This document shows, in pieces, positions 17,636 through 25,933 of a stretch of 64,000 nucleotides of DNA. The position numbers and the translations under genes are program-made. The stretch is from the NCBI RefSeq assembly GCF_000281715.2, contig NZ_CP124576.1, positions 751,501 through 815,500 of the forward strand. The letters run 5' to 3'. The notes below the pieces were generated by a model. That model did no database searches. It was not told the origin of the DNA and worked only from the letters and a program-made list of their open reading frames with translations. The stretch comes from Sphingobium sp. AP49. Lineage in GTDB: Bacteria > Pseudomonadota > Alphaproteobacteria > Sphingomonadales > Sphingomonadaceae. How positions within the stretch are numbered: position 1 is the first letter of the stretch; each line of letters opens with the position of its first letter.

Positions 17636-18853
17636 TTATTGCAGGGCGTCGATCGCTCGCTGGTCGCAATGTCTCGGTCCGCGCGACACCGGGCTGACAT
17701 TGGGGACCAGGATCGACTGGCCGATCCGTATCGGTGCGAAGCGCTTGCGCTCTATCCCTTCGCAGCGGAGATATTGCTCCAGCATGCGCGGCGGCGTGTC
17801 ACGCTTCTCATAGGACAGGCGGAAGGTGCCCCAATGGATCGGGATCGCGGTCGATGCGCCCAGCCGCTTGAACAGGTCGACCGCGCGGCGCGGGCCGATA
17901 TGGGCGTCCGATTCCATCTGCCCCGGCCAGAATCGGAACGCGCCGATCGGGATCAGCGCCAACCGGATCGGTCCGAATCGCGTGGCGTCGGCGGCCCAGC
18001 CCATGTCACCCGCGCCGGTATCGCCGGCAAAATAGATATTGCCCGCCCGCGTCTCGATCAGGAAGCTCGACCAGAGCGCCCGGTTGCGGTCGGTGAACCA
18101 GCGGCTGCTCCAATGATGGTTGCGCGTCGCATGGACCCGATAGTCGGGGCAATGCTCGTAATTCTCGCACTGGATCACCGCTTCGGGCACCAGTCCATTG
18201 AGCTGCGCGCCGGTCACGGACTGGCCCCAGTCGAGCGCGATCGACGGGATGCCGTGCGCCTTGAGTATCGCGTCATTGCCCGGCGGTGTCACGATCTTGG
18301 GCCGGTCCCGCCGCCACAGCGCCTTCAGCGTTGGAATGTCGAGATGGTCATAATGATTATGGCTGATGAGGATCAGGTCGATCTTGGGCAGATCCTGCAT
18401 TCGGATGCCCGGCTCCGCCACCCGCTTGGGGCCGAGCGGGGGGAAGGGGCTGGCATGGTCGGACCAGATCGGGTCGGTCAATATGTTGATCCCCGCCGCC
18501 TGCACCAGCACGGTCGCATGGCCGACCCAGGTGGCGACCATGCCGCGCGGCGCGGCGAAGGGGGCAGGGCGGGCGGGCTTCACCGCCACCGCATCGGGCC
18601 ATGCGGGCCGGTCGTCCTTGCCCAGCAGCCAGCGGGCGACGAAACCCTGCCGATTGGTGCCGGGCGGGGCGGGGATGTCGATCTCACCGTCGGGGTTGAA
18701 GAAGCGGGTGCCGTCATAATGGCGGCTTACCGGCCCTTCATAATAGATGCGGTCCAGGAAGGGCGGCACGATCACCGTCGCCAGGCAGGCCGCAATCAGC
18801 AGGAACAGCAGCCCGACACCCACGCCCTTCACTATCGTCACCGCGCGCGCCAT
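17636..18853 (-). CDS. Membrane-anchored MBL-fold hydrolase (UlaG / NAPE-PLD-like)
   Basis: A 405-residue protein with an N-terminal membrane anchor (residues about 10-30) and a metallo-beta-lactamase-fold domain. The metal motif HNHYDHLD is at residues 165-172, preceded by WVGHATVLVQ and followed by GDTG and a late PIHWGTF histidine. This is the arrangement of NAPE-phospholipase D-type and UlaG-type hydrolases; the substrate here is unknown, with a lipid phosphodiester being only a guess from the family. ATG 18853 has GGGAGCAGG in front; ATG 18874 is an alternative. Confidence 0.8.
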   Translation of the reverse strand: MARAVTIVKGVGVGLLFLLIAACLATVIVPPFLDRIYYEGPVSRHYDGTRFFNPDGEIDIPAPPGTNRQGFVARWLLGKDDRPAWPDAVAVKPARPAPFAAPRGMVATWVGHATVLVQAAGINILTDPIWSDHASPFPPLGPKRVAEPGIRMQDLPKIDLILISHNHYDHLDIPTLKALWRRDRPKIVTPPGNDAILKAHGIPSIALDWGQSVTGAQLNGLVPEAVIQCENYEHCPDYRVHATRNHHWSSRWFTDRNRALWSSFLIETRAGNIYFAGDTGAGDMGWAADATRFGPIRLALIPIGAFRFWPGQMESDAHIGPRRAVDLFKRLGASTAIPIHWGTFRLSYEKRDTPPRMLEQYLRCEGIERKRFAPIRIGQSILVPNVSPVSRGPRHCDQRAIDALQ

Positions 18854-18976
18854 GCCTGCTCCCGTGCCCTTCATCGCGCCGACATAGCGTGCCGGCGCGA
18901 CAGGGCAAGGTTACTGCGTGATCCGTGCCCAAGCGCAGATGTGCAGCGGGCGCATATCTGGCCGCCTGGGGCGGTT

Positions 18977-20380
18977 TCAGCCCTGGTCCTGATATGCCAT
19001 TTGCAGGATACCCCAATGGCGCCCACGGACATGGATGGAGGCGATGACCTGTTTGAGCAGGATCACCTCGCCCTCGGCGGTCAGGCGGCGATAGGCCTTG
19101 ATGCAGAAGGGCTGGGTGATCTTGCACTGTTCGCGCGTGTCCGGGAAATCGAACACCACGCCCTGGCGCGAATATTCGGCGTTCCATTTCTCATCGCCGG
19201 GCCGCTGGGGCAGGGCGCGTTCGGGCATCGCGATCGCACCAAAGCTGTTGCGATCGGTGAAGGTCATGCCGAACAGGCCCTTGTAACCACGCGCCACTTC
19301 CTGCTGGGCGCGGGCTTCGGTCAACATGATCGGCTGGATCGGGTGGGTGAATTGCGGCGGATTGGTCCCGCGGATTGGTGCATAATAATCGCTGAAGACG
19401 TCGGTCTCGCCGATGCGCCCCTCGTCCAGCGCCCGTTCGATCGCGATGGCGACCGATTGCGCCGCTGCCAGGCTAAAACGGATATAGGGGGAATCGGGAA
19501 TATCGACGCCGCTTTCCGCCATATATTGGAGCAGCATGTTGGTGTCGTCGCTGGCGGTCGAAACGCGGCCCGACAGGCGCTGCAGGCCATTGGCATTATC
19601 GCCTGAGGTGCTGGAAAGCGCGGACAGGCCCGACCGGATCTCGCTGGCGGAACCGACCATCGACGCGATCCGCTCGGCCACCGCCTCGCTGTTGGTCGAC
19701 AGGCCCTGCATCAATGATCCCAGCCGATCGACCAGTGCCTCGATATTCTTGGTGTCGGACAGGGCGGTGCGCGCGGTCTGCGCGCCATGGGTAATGCTTT
19801 CCAGCATGCCGCCGGCCTCGCTGGTCAGTGCGCCGATCGACCGTTCGATCGTCTGGGTCGCGGTCGCGGTTTCCTGCGCCAGCTTCTTCACTTCGGCGGC
19901 GACCACGGCGAAGCCGCGGCCGGCATCGCCCGCGCGCGCGGCCTCAATCGTGGCGTTGAGGGCGAGAAGGTTGGTCTGGCTCGCAATGCCGCTGATCACG
20001 CTGGTGACATGTGCCACCGTCTTGAGCGCCTCGCCAAAACCGTCGAGCCGGTCGTGGATGCGGCTGACCTGCTCGATCAGGCCCACGAAATTGCCATTGG
20101 CAGTGGACAGTTGTCGGCCCGAATCATCAATGATGGCGCGGGCGGCGACGGCTTTCTCGCGCGCATCCTGGCCCGCCAGCGCCACGCTTTCGCCGTCGCG
20201 CGACAATTGCGAGGCTGCGCCATTGATCGCCTCGATCGTGCGCGCCTGTTGGGTCACCCGCTCTGCAAGTTCGCTGATGTCTGCCTGCAAGTCGAGCGTG
20301 CGGATGCCCAGGTCGCCAGAGAGTTTGGCGACCTTCATTACCGCTCGTGCGACGGTTCCCGATTGCGTTTCTGTGCCCAC
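18977..20380 (-). CDS. Soluble methyl-accepting chemotaxis protein with C-terminal sensor
   Basis: A 467-residue transducer without transmembrane segments. The highly conserved signalling hairpin ([20 protein letters not shown] and onward to about residue 170) occupies the N-terminal half; residues of about 305-467 form a C-terminal sensory module ending in [14 protein letters not shown]. The order is the reverse of classical transmembrane MCPs. It would pass signals to CheA/CheW; no che genes are in the window. The input signal is unknown. Conserved phenylalanines and cysteines in the C-terminal part ([11 protein letters not shown]) may bind a cofactor or ligand. Confidence 0.85.
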   Translation of the reverse strand: MGTETQSGTVARAVMKVAKLSGDLGIRTLDLQADISELAERVTQQARTIEAINGAASQLSRDGESVALAGQDAREKAVAARAIIDDSGRQLSTANGNFVGLIEQVSRIHDRLDGFGEALKTVAHVTSVISGIASQTNLLALNATIEAARAGDAGRGFAVVAAEVKKLAQETATATQTIERSIGALTSEAGGMLESITHGAQTARTALSDTKNIEALVDRLGSLMQGLSTNSEAVAERIASMVGSASEIRSGLSALSSTSGDNANGLQRLSGRVSTASDDTNMLLQYMAESGVDIPDSPYIRFSLAAAQSVAIAIERALDEGRIGETDVFSDYYAPIRGTNPPQFTHPIQPIMLTEARAQQEVARGYKGLFGMTFTDRNSFGAIAMPERALPQRPGDEKWNAEYSRQGVVFDFPDTREQCKITQPFCIKAYRRLTAEGEVILLKQVIASIHVRGRHWGILQMAYQDQG

Positions 20381-20440
20381 AGCAACTGGCTAGCCATGGA
20401 TGGTAAAATAACTGTTATCATTCTGTCATGCGTGTCAGCT

Positions 20441-21358
20441 TCACAGCGCCCCCAGCAAAGCCAGCACCACGCCACAGGCGACCAGCGTCAGCCCCATCGC
20501 CTCGCTGCGTGCCATCCGTTCGCCCAGGTAGAAATGGCCGAACGCCATGGTGAAGGCGACCTCGATCTGGCCGACGATCCGCACCAGTGCGACCGGCGCC
20601 GTGGCAAAGCCGGTGAACCAGCAGGCCGATCCCATCGCCGACAGGAAACCGACCTGGCCCGATACGCGCCAACTGGTGAAGACCTTGCGCATCTCGCCCG
20701 GTTCGCGCAGCAGCAGATAGCCGCCCTGCAGCAGGGTCTGCAGCAGCACCGTGACACTGAGAACAATCAGCGCCGCATGGATCGGATCGCCGCCGCCCAC
20801 CTCCTGTGTCGCGCGGCGGATGCCGATCGCGGTCAACGCGAAGAAGAAGCCTGAGGCGATGCCGGTGATCGCCGCCGGCTGGCCCAGCGCGCGCAGAAAA
20901 TCCATCGGCCCCATCCGCTTGCCGCCAGTCGACAACAGCATCACGCCGGCCACGCCACAGCCGATCCCGGCGCAGGTCAGCGCGCTCAACCGCTCACCCA
21001 TCAGCAGGAAGGACAGGATCGCGCCTTGCACCGCCTCGGTCTTGGAATAGGCGGTGCCAACGACGAAGTTGCGATGGCCAAAGGCCATGATCAGCAAATT
21101 GGTGGCGATGATCTGTGCCAGGCCCCCGGCCAGGCAGAAGGGCAGGAACAGCCGTCCCGGCGCCGGGAAGGGCGCGGGGAAGAGCAACTGATAGCCGCCA
21201 AGCAGGATCAGCGCGAAGGGAATGCCATAAAGATAGCGGACCAGGCCCGCCGCATTGATTGATAGGCTCTTGCCCACGCGCCGCTGCACGGCGGTGCGCC
21301 AGGCCTGCGTGGCCCCGGCCATCAGCGTGGCGGGCAACCAGATCGGGGACGTAATCAT
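20441..21358 (-). CDS. DMT-superfamily (EamA) transporter
   Basis: A 305-residue inner-membrane protein with about ten transmembrane helices in two EamA repeats. Recognisable features are YSKTEAVQGAILSFLLMGERLS near the end of the first repeat and VGQIEVAFTMAFGHFYLGERMARSE in the second. Family members export metabolites or amino acids, or salvage them; the substrate cannot be read here. ATG 21358 is preferred over the upstream TTG at 21373. It starts 30 bases downstream of the DUF3667 stop on the same strand. Confidence 0.8.
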   Translation of the reverse strand: MITSPIWLPATLMAGATQAWRTAVQRRVGKSLSINAAGLVRYLYGIPFALILLGGYQLLFPAPFPAPGRLFLPFCLAGGLAQIIATNLLIMAFGHRNFVVGTAYSKTEAVQGAILSFLLMGERLSALTCAGIGCGVAGVMLLSTGGKRMGPMDFLRALGQPAAITGIASGFFFALTAIGIRRATQEVGGGDPIHAALIVLSVTVLLQTLLQGGYLLLREPGEMRKVFTSWRVSGQVGFLSAMGSACWFTGFATAPVALVRIVGQIEVAFTMAFGHFYLGERMARSEAMGLTLVACGVVLALLGAL

Positions 21359-21388
21359 GCGCGCCCTATACAATAGGCGCGTGCGCCG

Positions 21389-22447
21389 TCACCCCATCAT
21401 CATCAGGAAGGCGAAGAACAGCGACAGCGACGCACAGGCAAAGCCATATAGCAGCGGCAGCCGCAGCAAGGTGCCGGTGCGCGAGAGCTGATAGGCGTCC
21501 TTGAACTGCCGATACATGTGCCAGCCGGCGAACAGGATCAGCACCAGCGTCACCAGCCCATGGGTGATGTGGACCGCTGTCAGGACCATCGACAGCGAGA
21601 AGAGCAGCGACATGAAGGCGATCGAATAGGTCACATAGATCGCATGGTCGTACATCTTGTAGCGGCGGCTGAACGGAAAGAGCAGCCATAGGAAGGGCAG
21701 AGAGATGAGGATCAGCAGCCAGGAGAATTTATAGGCATTGGCCTTGAGCTTGTAATAGGCAAATTCCGGGTCCTTGGCGGCCGCGCTGATCGCCTTGCCC
21801 ACCGTATTGGCGACACCGTTATTGACACCCTCGCCCGTCAGCGCATCGGTCAGGCCGCTTGCCATGGTCAGGCCCTGCCGCTCTTCCTGCGCGTCCTTCA
21901 GCTTCTCCTGCAGCGTTTCGCGCCGGTTGGCGCTGATCCCCGGTTCGGCCAGTTGCGCCTGTACCTTGGCGATATCGGCGTCAGCCTTGGCCTCTTCCTT
22001 CTTCAGCTCGGCGATCGCCTCGCTGTTCATCTTCACCTTGTTGCGTGCGCCTTCCGGCCCATGATGGCTGGTCAGCGAGAAGATCGCGTACATCAGGAAG
22101 GCACTGAACAGGAACAGGGCGAAGGGGGAGACGAACTTGGCCCGCTCGCCATGGATATAGCGGCGCGTCAACTGCCCGGGGCGTAGCGCCAGCTCCGGCA
22201 GGGTGGTGAAGATCTTGCCCTCGAAATGAAATACGCCATGGGCAATGTCATGGCCGATCGCGGCAAAGCTGCGATGCAGATGGGCCGCCTGGCCGCATTC
22301 GGCGCAATAATGGCCGGTCACCGCCGTGCCGCAATTGAGGCACGCGCCATGGCCGGCCTCATGTGCCTCACCATGGCCCGGCTCCACCGCCCGTGCCAGC
22401 ATCGCTCCGGTGACCGCGTCACCCGCTGCTTCGATTCCCCCAGTCAT
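21389..22447 (-). CDS. DUF3667-type membrane protein with N-terminal zinc ribbon
   Basis: A 352-residue protein. Residues 36-52 hold a zinc ribbon (CLNCG...YCAECGQ), followed by HRSFAAIGHDIAHGVFHFEGKI and TLPELALRPGQLTRRYIHGER, the DUF3667 signature. A membrane segment follows (about residues 110-125), then a charged coiled-coil insert (residues 140-200) and four further membrane segments to the C-terminus. The function is unknown. No good ribosome site precedes ATG 22447, and the divergent GAF gene starts only 25 bases away, so the true start may lie further in (for example Met16, at 22402). Confidence 0.75.
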   Translation of the reverse strand: MTGGIEAAGDAVTGAMLARAVEPGHGEAHEAGHGACLNCGTAVTGHYCAECGQAAHLHRSFAAIGHDIAHGVFHFEGKIFTTLPELALRPGQLTRRYIHGERAKFVSPFALFLFSAFLMYAIFSLTSHHGPEGARNKVKMNSEAIAELKKEEAKADADIAKVQAQLAEPGISANRRETLQEKLKDAQEERQGLTMASGLTDALTGEGVNNGVANTVGKAISAAAKDPEFAYYKLKANAYKFSWLLILISLPFLWLLFPFSRRYKMYDHAIYVTYSIAFMSLLFSLSMVLTAVHITHGLVTLVLILFAGWHMYRQFKDAYQLSRTGTLLRLPLLYGFACASLSLFFAFLMMMG

Positions 22448-22472
22448 CGGGATAGACTATCAGCGGTGTATC

Positions 22473-23009
22473 ATGGATGCCAGTCACCTTGATTTCGCTC
22501 TGCTGGACAAGCTGCTGCGCGGGTTCCATGGAAAGAGGATGAGGGATGAGTTTGCCAGGCAGGCGGTCGCGGACGGCGATCAGGATGCAATCCGTGCAGT
22601 CCTGGCCGATGTCTGTCGTCTGACCGACATGGGTTTTGCTGCGGTCGCCCGCGTGACCGAAGATCGTTGGATCGCCTGCCAGGTTCTCGACAAGATCGAG
22701 TTTGGCCTGACCCCGGGTGGGGAACTGGAGATCGCGAAGACCATCTGCACGGAGATACGCGAACATGGCGAGGCCGTTGTGTTTGATGATGCCTCGATCG
22801 ACATGGAGTGGCGTACCCATCCGGTACCAATTCTCTATGGTTTCAAAAGCTACGCCTCCTTCCCGATCTTCCTGTCGAACGGCACTTTCTACGGCACGCT
22901 CTGCGCCATTGATCCAGCCCGACGCAGGATCGCGACGCCGGAGGTGATTGCGAGGATGCGGGCCTGTGCCCTGCATGTCGCGGCGTTGCTGGACCGCGCC
23001 ATCGTCTGA
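22473..23009 (+). CDS. GAF-domain protein
   Basis: A 178-residue soluble protein made almost entirely of a GAF domain (about residues 30-175): DVCRLTDMGFAAVARVTEDRWIACQVLD, then IREHGEAVVFDDASID, GFKSYASFPIFLSNGTFYGTLCAID and a final helix. Stand-alone GAF proteins of this type bind small ligands or chromophores; in related proteins the domain is joined to histidine kinases, but no output domain is present here. ATG 22473 lacks a clear ribosome site, and ATG 22539 (after AAAGAGG) is an alternative. Confidence 0.75.
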   Translation: MDASHLDFALLDKLLRGFHGKRMRDEFARQAVADGDQDAIRAVLADVCRLTDMGFAAVARVTEDRWIACQVLDKIEFGLTPGGELEIAKTICTEIREHGEAVVFDDASIDMEWRTHPVPILYGFKSYASFPIFLSNGTFYGTLCAIDPARRRIATPEVIARMRACALHVAALLDRAIV

Positions 23010-23096
23010 TCAGCTTTTGTTGCTGCTTTGCAACAGGCCGGGAAATTCAATGACAGGGATCGTTGGATCCTACTCATCCGTCATGCGGCTGCCACA

Positions 23097-23127
23097 ATCC
23101 GGCCCTAGCTCGCGGGCCAGGCCGGAT
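23097..23127. promoter_or_regulatory. Inverted repeat upstream of the TonB receptor
   Basis: ATCCGGCC at 23097-23104 pairs with GGCCGGAT at 23120-23127 around a 15-base spacer, which itself offers a competing GGCCC/GGGCC stem. It lies in the 185-base gap between the GAF gene and the TonB receptor, about 70 bases before GTG 23195. It may be a leader structure or the GAF transcript end; there is no U-run. Confidence 0.3.
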
Positions 23128-23194
23128 ACAGGGACCGCGCTGCCGGACAGGCACGCGCGCATCCGGCAAGACCATAGGCAATTAGGGAATTTAC

Positions 23195-25486
23195 GTGACC
23201 AAGATCACTTTGGGGCGGTCGGCGCTGCTGCTGACCACGGCTTTCGGCGCGCTCGCTCTCGGCGGCATCGCCCATGCACAGGCAGCGGGCGCTGACGCTG
23301 GTCAACTCGACGAGATCGTCGTGACGGCCGAGCGCCGCTCGGAAAATCTGCAGAAGGTGCCGGTCTCGGTCGGCGTTGTGCAGGGCGACGCGCTGCGCAA
23401 CCTGACCGCCGGCGGCGGCGACATTCTGGAACTCGCGGCCCGCGTGCCCGGCCTCTATGCCGAAACCACCACCGGCCGCATCTTCCCGCGCTTCTACATT
23501 CGTGGCCTCGGCAATATCGACTTCTATCTCGGCGCTTCGCAGCCGGTGTCGATCATCCAGGACGATGTCGTGCTGGAACATGTGGTGCTGAAATCGAACC
23601 CGGTGTTCGACGTCAACCAGGTGGAAGTGCTGCGCGGCCCGCAGGGTTCGCTGTTCGGCCGCAACACCACGGCGGGCATCATCAAGTTCGACACCATCCG
23701 TCCCTCGATGGACTGGCAGGGCCGCGCCCAGGCCAGCTATGGCAGCTATAACACCGTCACCTTCGACGGCGGCATTGGCGGCCCGATCGTCGCCGACAAG
23801 CTCGCCTTCCGCGTTTCGGCGCTCTACCAGCATCGCGACGACTGGGTCGACAACGCCTATGCCGGCCCCAGCGCCGACGGCACCGTCGCGCCGAAGAAGG
23901 ACGCGATGGGCGGCTATAATGAAAAGGACATCCGCGTTCAGCTGCTGATGACGCCGACGGAAAATCTGTCGATGCTGACCAGCGTCCATGCCCGCGACTA
24001 TGACGGCACCTCGACCCTGTTCCACCGCGCCGGCCTGGTGAAGGGCTCCAACAGTGTTGCCGACGAACCGCGCGGCACCGTGCGCTATGACGAGGCGATG
24101 AACAATCCGCAGGCCTACAAGACCTATGGCGCCTCGGAGAACATCTCCTATGATTTCGGTCCGGTTACCCTGACCTCGATCACGGCCTATGAAACCACCT
24201 CGGGCTACAGCCGGGGTGATACCGATGGCGGTGCGGCGGCCGATTATCCGGTGGGCGGCGTTGCGAACGGCTATGGCGAGAGCCAGGGCCAGGTGCGCGA
24301 TCTCGACCAGCTGACCCAGGAAGTCCGCCTTGCCAGCAACGGCAATGGCGCCTTCAAATGGCAGGTCGGTGGCATGTATTTCGACAGCCGCGACACCACC
24401 GATTTCTACCAGCGCGCCTATTTCCTGACCACCGCCGCCAACAATCCCAACAATTGGGTGCGGCTGCGCAACAAGAATGAGAGCTGGGCGATCTTCGGCC
24501 AGGCGAGCTACGAACTGGCGCCGGGCTTCACGCTGACCGCCGGTGGCCGCTATACCAAGGACACCAAGGAAACCCGCCTGGTCAAGACCGCCGACACGGC
24601 GGCGGGCGTCGTCACCTATCGTGGCCGTCGCTATGTGAAGATGTCGGACGAAAAGCCCAGCTGGGACGTCAGCGCGCTGTATGAGATCAACCCGGAAGTC
24701 AGCGTCTATGCCCGCGTTGCCACCGGCTTCCGTGGCCCGACCATCCAGGGCCGCTCGGCGGTGTTCAACAGCGACTTCACCACGGCGGATTCGGAAACCA
24801 TCCTGTCGGGCGAAGCGGGTATCAAGACCAGCCTGTTCGATAACAAGCTGCGCTTCAACATGTCGGGCTTCGCCTATCGGGTGAAGGACATCCAGCTCAA
24901 CGGCAATGATGTGAACGGCAATGGCGTGCTGTTCAACGCCGACAAGGCGCAGGCCTATGGCATGGAAGCCGATCTGGAAGCGCGTCCGTTCGAAAATCTC
25001 ACCTTGTCGGCCGGCCTCAGCCTGCTGCACAGCGAGATCAAGGACAAGAATGTCTATGCCCAGGTCTGCATCCTGAACGGCGTGGTCGTCTGCACTGTGA
25101 ATGATCCCACGATCAAGGTCGGCGCCAACACCTTCGCCCAGATCGACGGCAACCCGCTGCCCAACGCGCCGAAATATACCGCCAACATCGCGGCCCGTTA
25201 CGACGTGCCGCTGGGCAATGGTGGCAAGATCTTCGCCTCGACCGACTGGAATATCCAAGGCTACACCAATTTCGTCCTCTACAAGACGGCGGAATTCTAC
25301 TCGAAGGACGATTTCGAGGGTGGCCTGAAGATCGGCTACACCGCACCCGACGGCCAGTATGAGATCGCCGCCTTCGCCCGCAACATCACGGGCGAGAAGA
25401 ACCTCAAGGGCGTGATCGAAAACTACATGGCGGCAGTGTTCAACGAACCCCGCATCATCGGCATCTCGCTCAGCGGCAAGATGTAA
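23195..25486 (+). CDS. TonB-dependent receptor (complete)
   Basis: A 763-residue outer-membrane receptor. GTG 23195 follows AGGGA; the signal peptide ends near AHA-Q. A TonB box (DEIVVTAERR, residues about 39-48) is followed by the plug (RFYIRGLGN, DVNQVEVLRGPQGSLFGRNTTAG) and a long beta-barrel ending in SGKM. The domain set is that of sphingomonad receptors for siderophores, vitamins, sugars or aromatic compounds; no substrate genes are adjacent. Two cysteines, in QVCILNGVVVCTVND, are likely to form a disulfide in an extracellular loop. A strong hairpin pair follows the gene. Confidence 0.92.
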   Translation: MTKITLGRSALLLTTAFGALALGGIAHAQAAGADAGQLDEIVVTAERRSENLQKVPVSVGVVQGDALRNLTAGGGDILELAARVPGLYAETTTGRIFPRFYIRGLGNIDFYLGASQPVSIIQDDVVLEHVVLKSNPVFDVNQVEVLRGPQGSLFGRNTTAGIIKFDTIRPSMDWQGRAQASYGSYNTVTFDGGIGGPIVADKLAFRVSALYQHRDDWVDNAYAGPSADGTVAPKKDAMGGYNEKDIRVQLLMTPTENLSMLTSVHARDYDGTSTLFHRAGLVKGSNSVADEPRGTVRYDEAMNNPQAYKTYGASENISYDFGPVTLTSITAYETTSGYSRGDTDGGAAADYPVGGVANGYGESQGQVRDLDQLTQEVRLASNGNGAFKWQVGGMYFDSRDTTDFYQRAYFLTTAANNPNNWVRLRNKNESWAIFGQASYELAPGFTLTAGGRYTKDTKETRLVKTADTAAGVVTYRGRRYVKMSDEKPSWDVSALYEINPEVSVYARVATGFRGPTIQGRSAVFNSDFTTADSETILSGEAGIKTSLFDNKLRFNMSGFAYRVKDIQLNGNDVNGNGVLFNADKAQAYGMEADLEARPFENLTLSAGLSLLHSEIKDKNVYAQVCILNGVVVCTVNDPTIKVGANTFAQIDGNPLPNAPKYTANIAARYDVPLGNGGKIFASTDWNIQGYTNFVLYKTAEFYSKDDFEGGLKIGYTAPDGQYEIAAFARNITGEKNLKGVIENYMAAVFNEPRIIGISLSGKM

Positions 25487-25500
25487 GGATCAGTCCTATT

Positions 25501-25525
25501 CCTCCCCATGCGCCGCATGGGGAGG
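25501..25525 (+). terminator. Hairpin after the TonB receptor (first of two)
   Basis: CCTCCCCATG (25501-25510) pairs perfectly with CATGGGGAGG (25516-25525) around CGCCG. There is no U-run, but a second, stronger hairpin follows eight bases later, so the two probably act together. Confidence 0.5.
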
Positions 25526-25532
25526 CGCAAAC

Positions 25533-25570
25533 AAAGAGGCGCGTCATCCTTCGGGATGGCGCGCCTCTTT
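25533..25570. terminator. Bidirectional intrinsic terminator
   Basis: AAAGAGGCGCG (25533-25543) pairs with CGCGCCTCTTT (25560-25570); the inner part CATCC-TTCG-GGATG adds a stable tetraloop. The A-run and T-run at the two ends let it work for both the TonB receptor (+) and the convergent small gene (-), whose stop lies three bases further on. Confidence 0.8.
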
Positions 25571-25572
25571 CG

Positions 25573-25824
25573 TCAGCTCGGCTTGATCGGCGCCAGCGTC
25601 ACATTCTTCCAGTCGGGCTCATGATGCGGCTCGCGGCCCATCGTCCAATTACCCTGCAGTCGCACCAGCGGGTTGGGCGCGCACCAGATTTCTCCGCTAT
25701 CGCTCAGGCCCGTCACCCAGATCAGATTATGCTCCTGCCCATAGTCGATGACGGCGAAGGCATAACCCTTGCCCTTGCCTTCGATGGTGACGGGCAATGG
25801 CGGTTCGAGCTGTGTGAAAGACAT
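25573..25824 (-). CDS. Conserved small protein of unknown function
   Basis: An 83-residue soluble protein with the segments EPPLPVTIEGKGKGYAFAVIDYG, HNLIWVTGL and WCAPNPLVRLQGNWTMGR (positions 8-30, 33-41 and 47-64). It looks like a compact beta-rich fold and resembles small proteins found in alphaproteobacterial genomes and their prophages, though no other phage gene is near. ATG 25824 follows a weak purine stretch. The function is unknown. It ends against a bidirectional terminator and lies upstream of no obvious partner; fumarase is transcribed towards it and ends 109 bases away. Confidence 0.6.
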   Translation of the reverse strand: MSFTQLEPPLPVTIEGKGKGYAFAVIDYGQEHNLIWVTGLSDSGEIWCAPNPLVRLQGNWTMGREPHHEPDWKNVTLAPIKPS

Positions 25825-25933
25825 GGATGGACTCCGGCGTTGGGTGCCGGAAATAATGCGGCGCGCGAAACCAGGTTCCCGTCTCGCGCGCCGCCTTGAT
25901 CCGTATCAATAGGATAGTTGCTGATGGGCGATC

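Noticed and set aside
17450..19606. 718-codon open frame on the plus strand
   Set aside because: It is antisense to the MBL-fold gene and part of the chemotaxis gene, rich in Arg/Asp/Gln shadows, with no motif.
23105..25258. 717-codon open frame on the minus strand
   Set aside because: It lies opposite the complete TonB receptor, has no protein-family signature, and its amino-acid mix is that of an antisense frame in GC-rich DNA.
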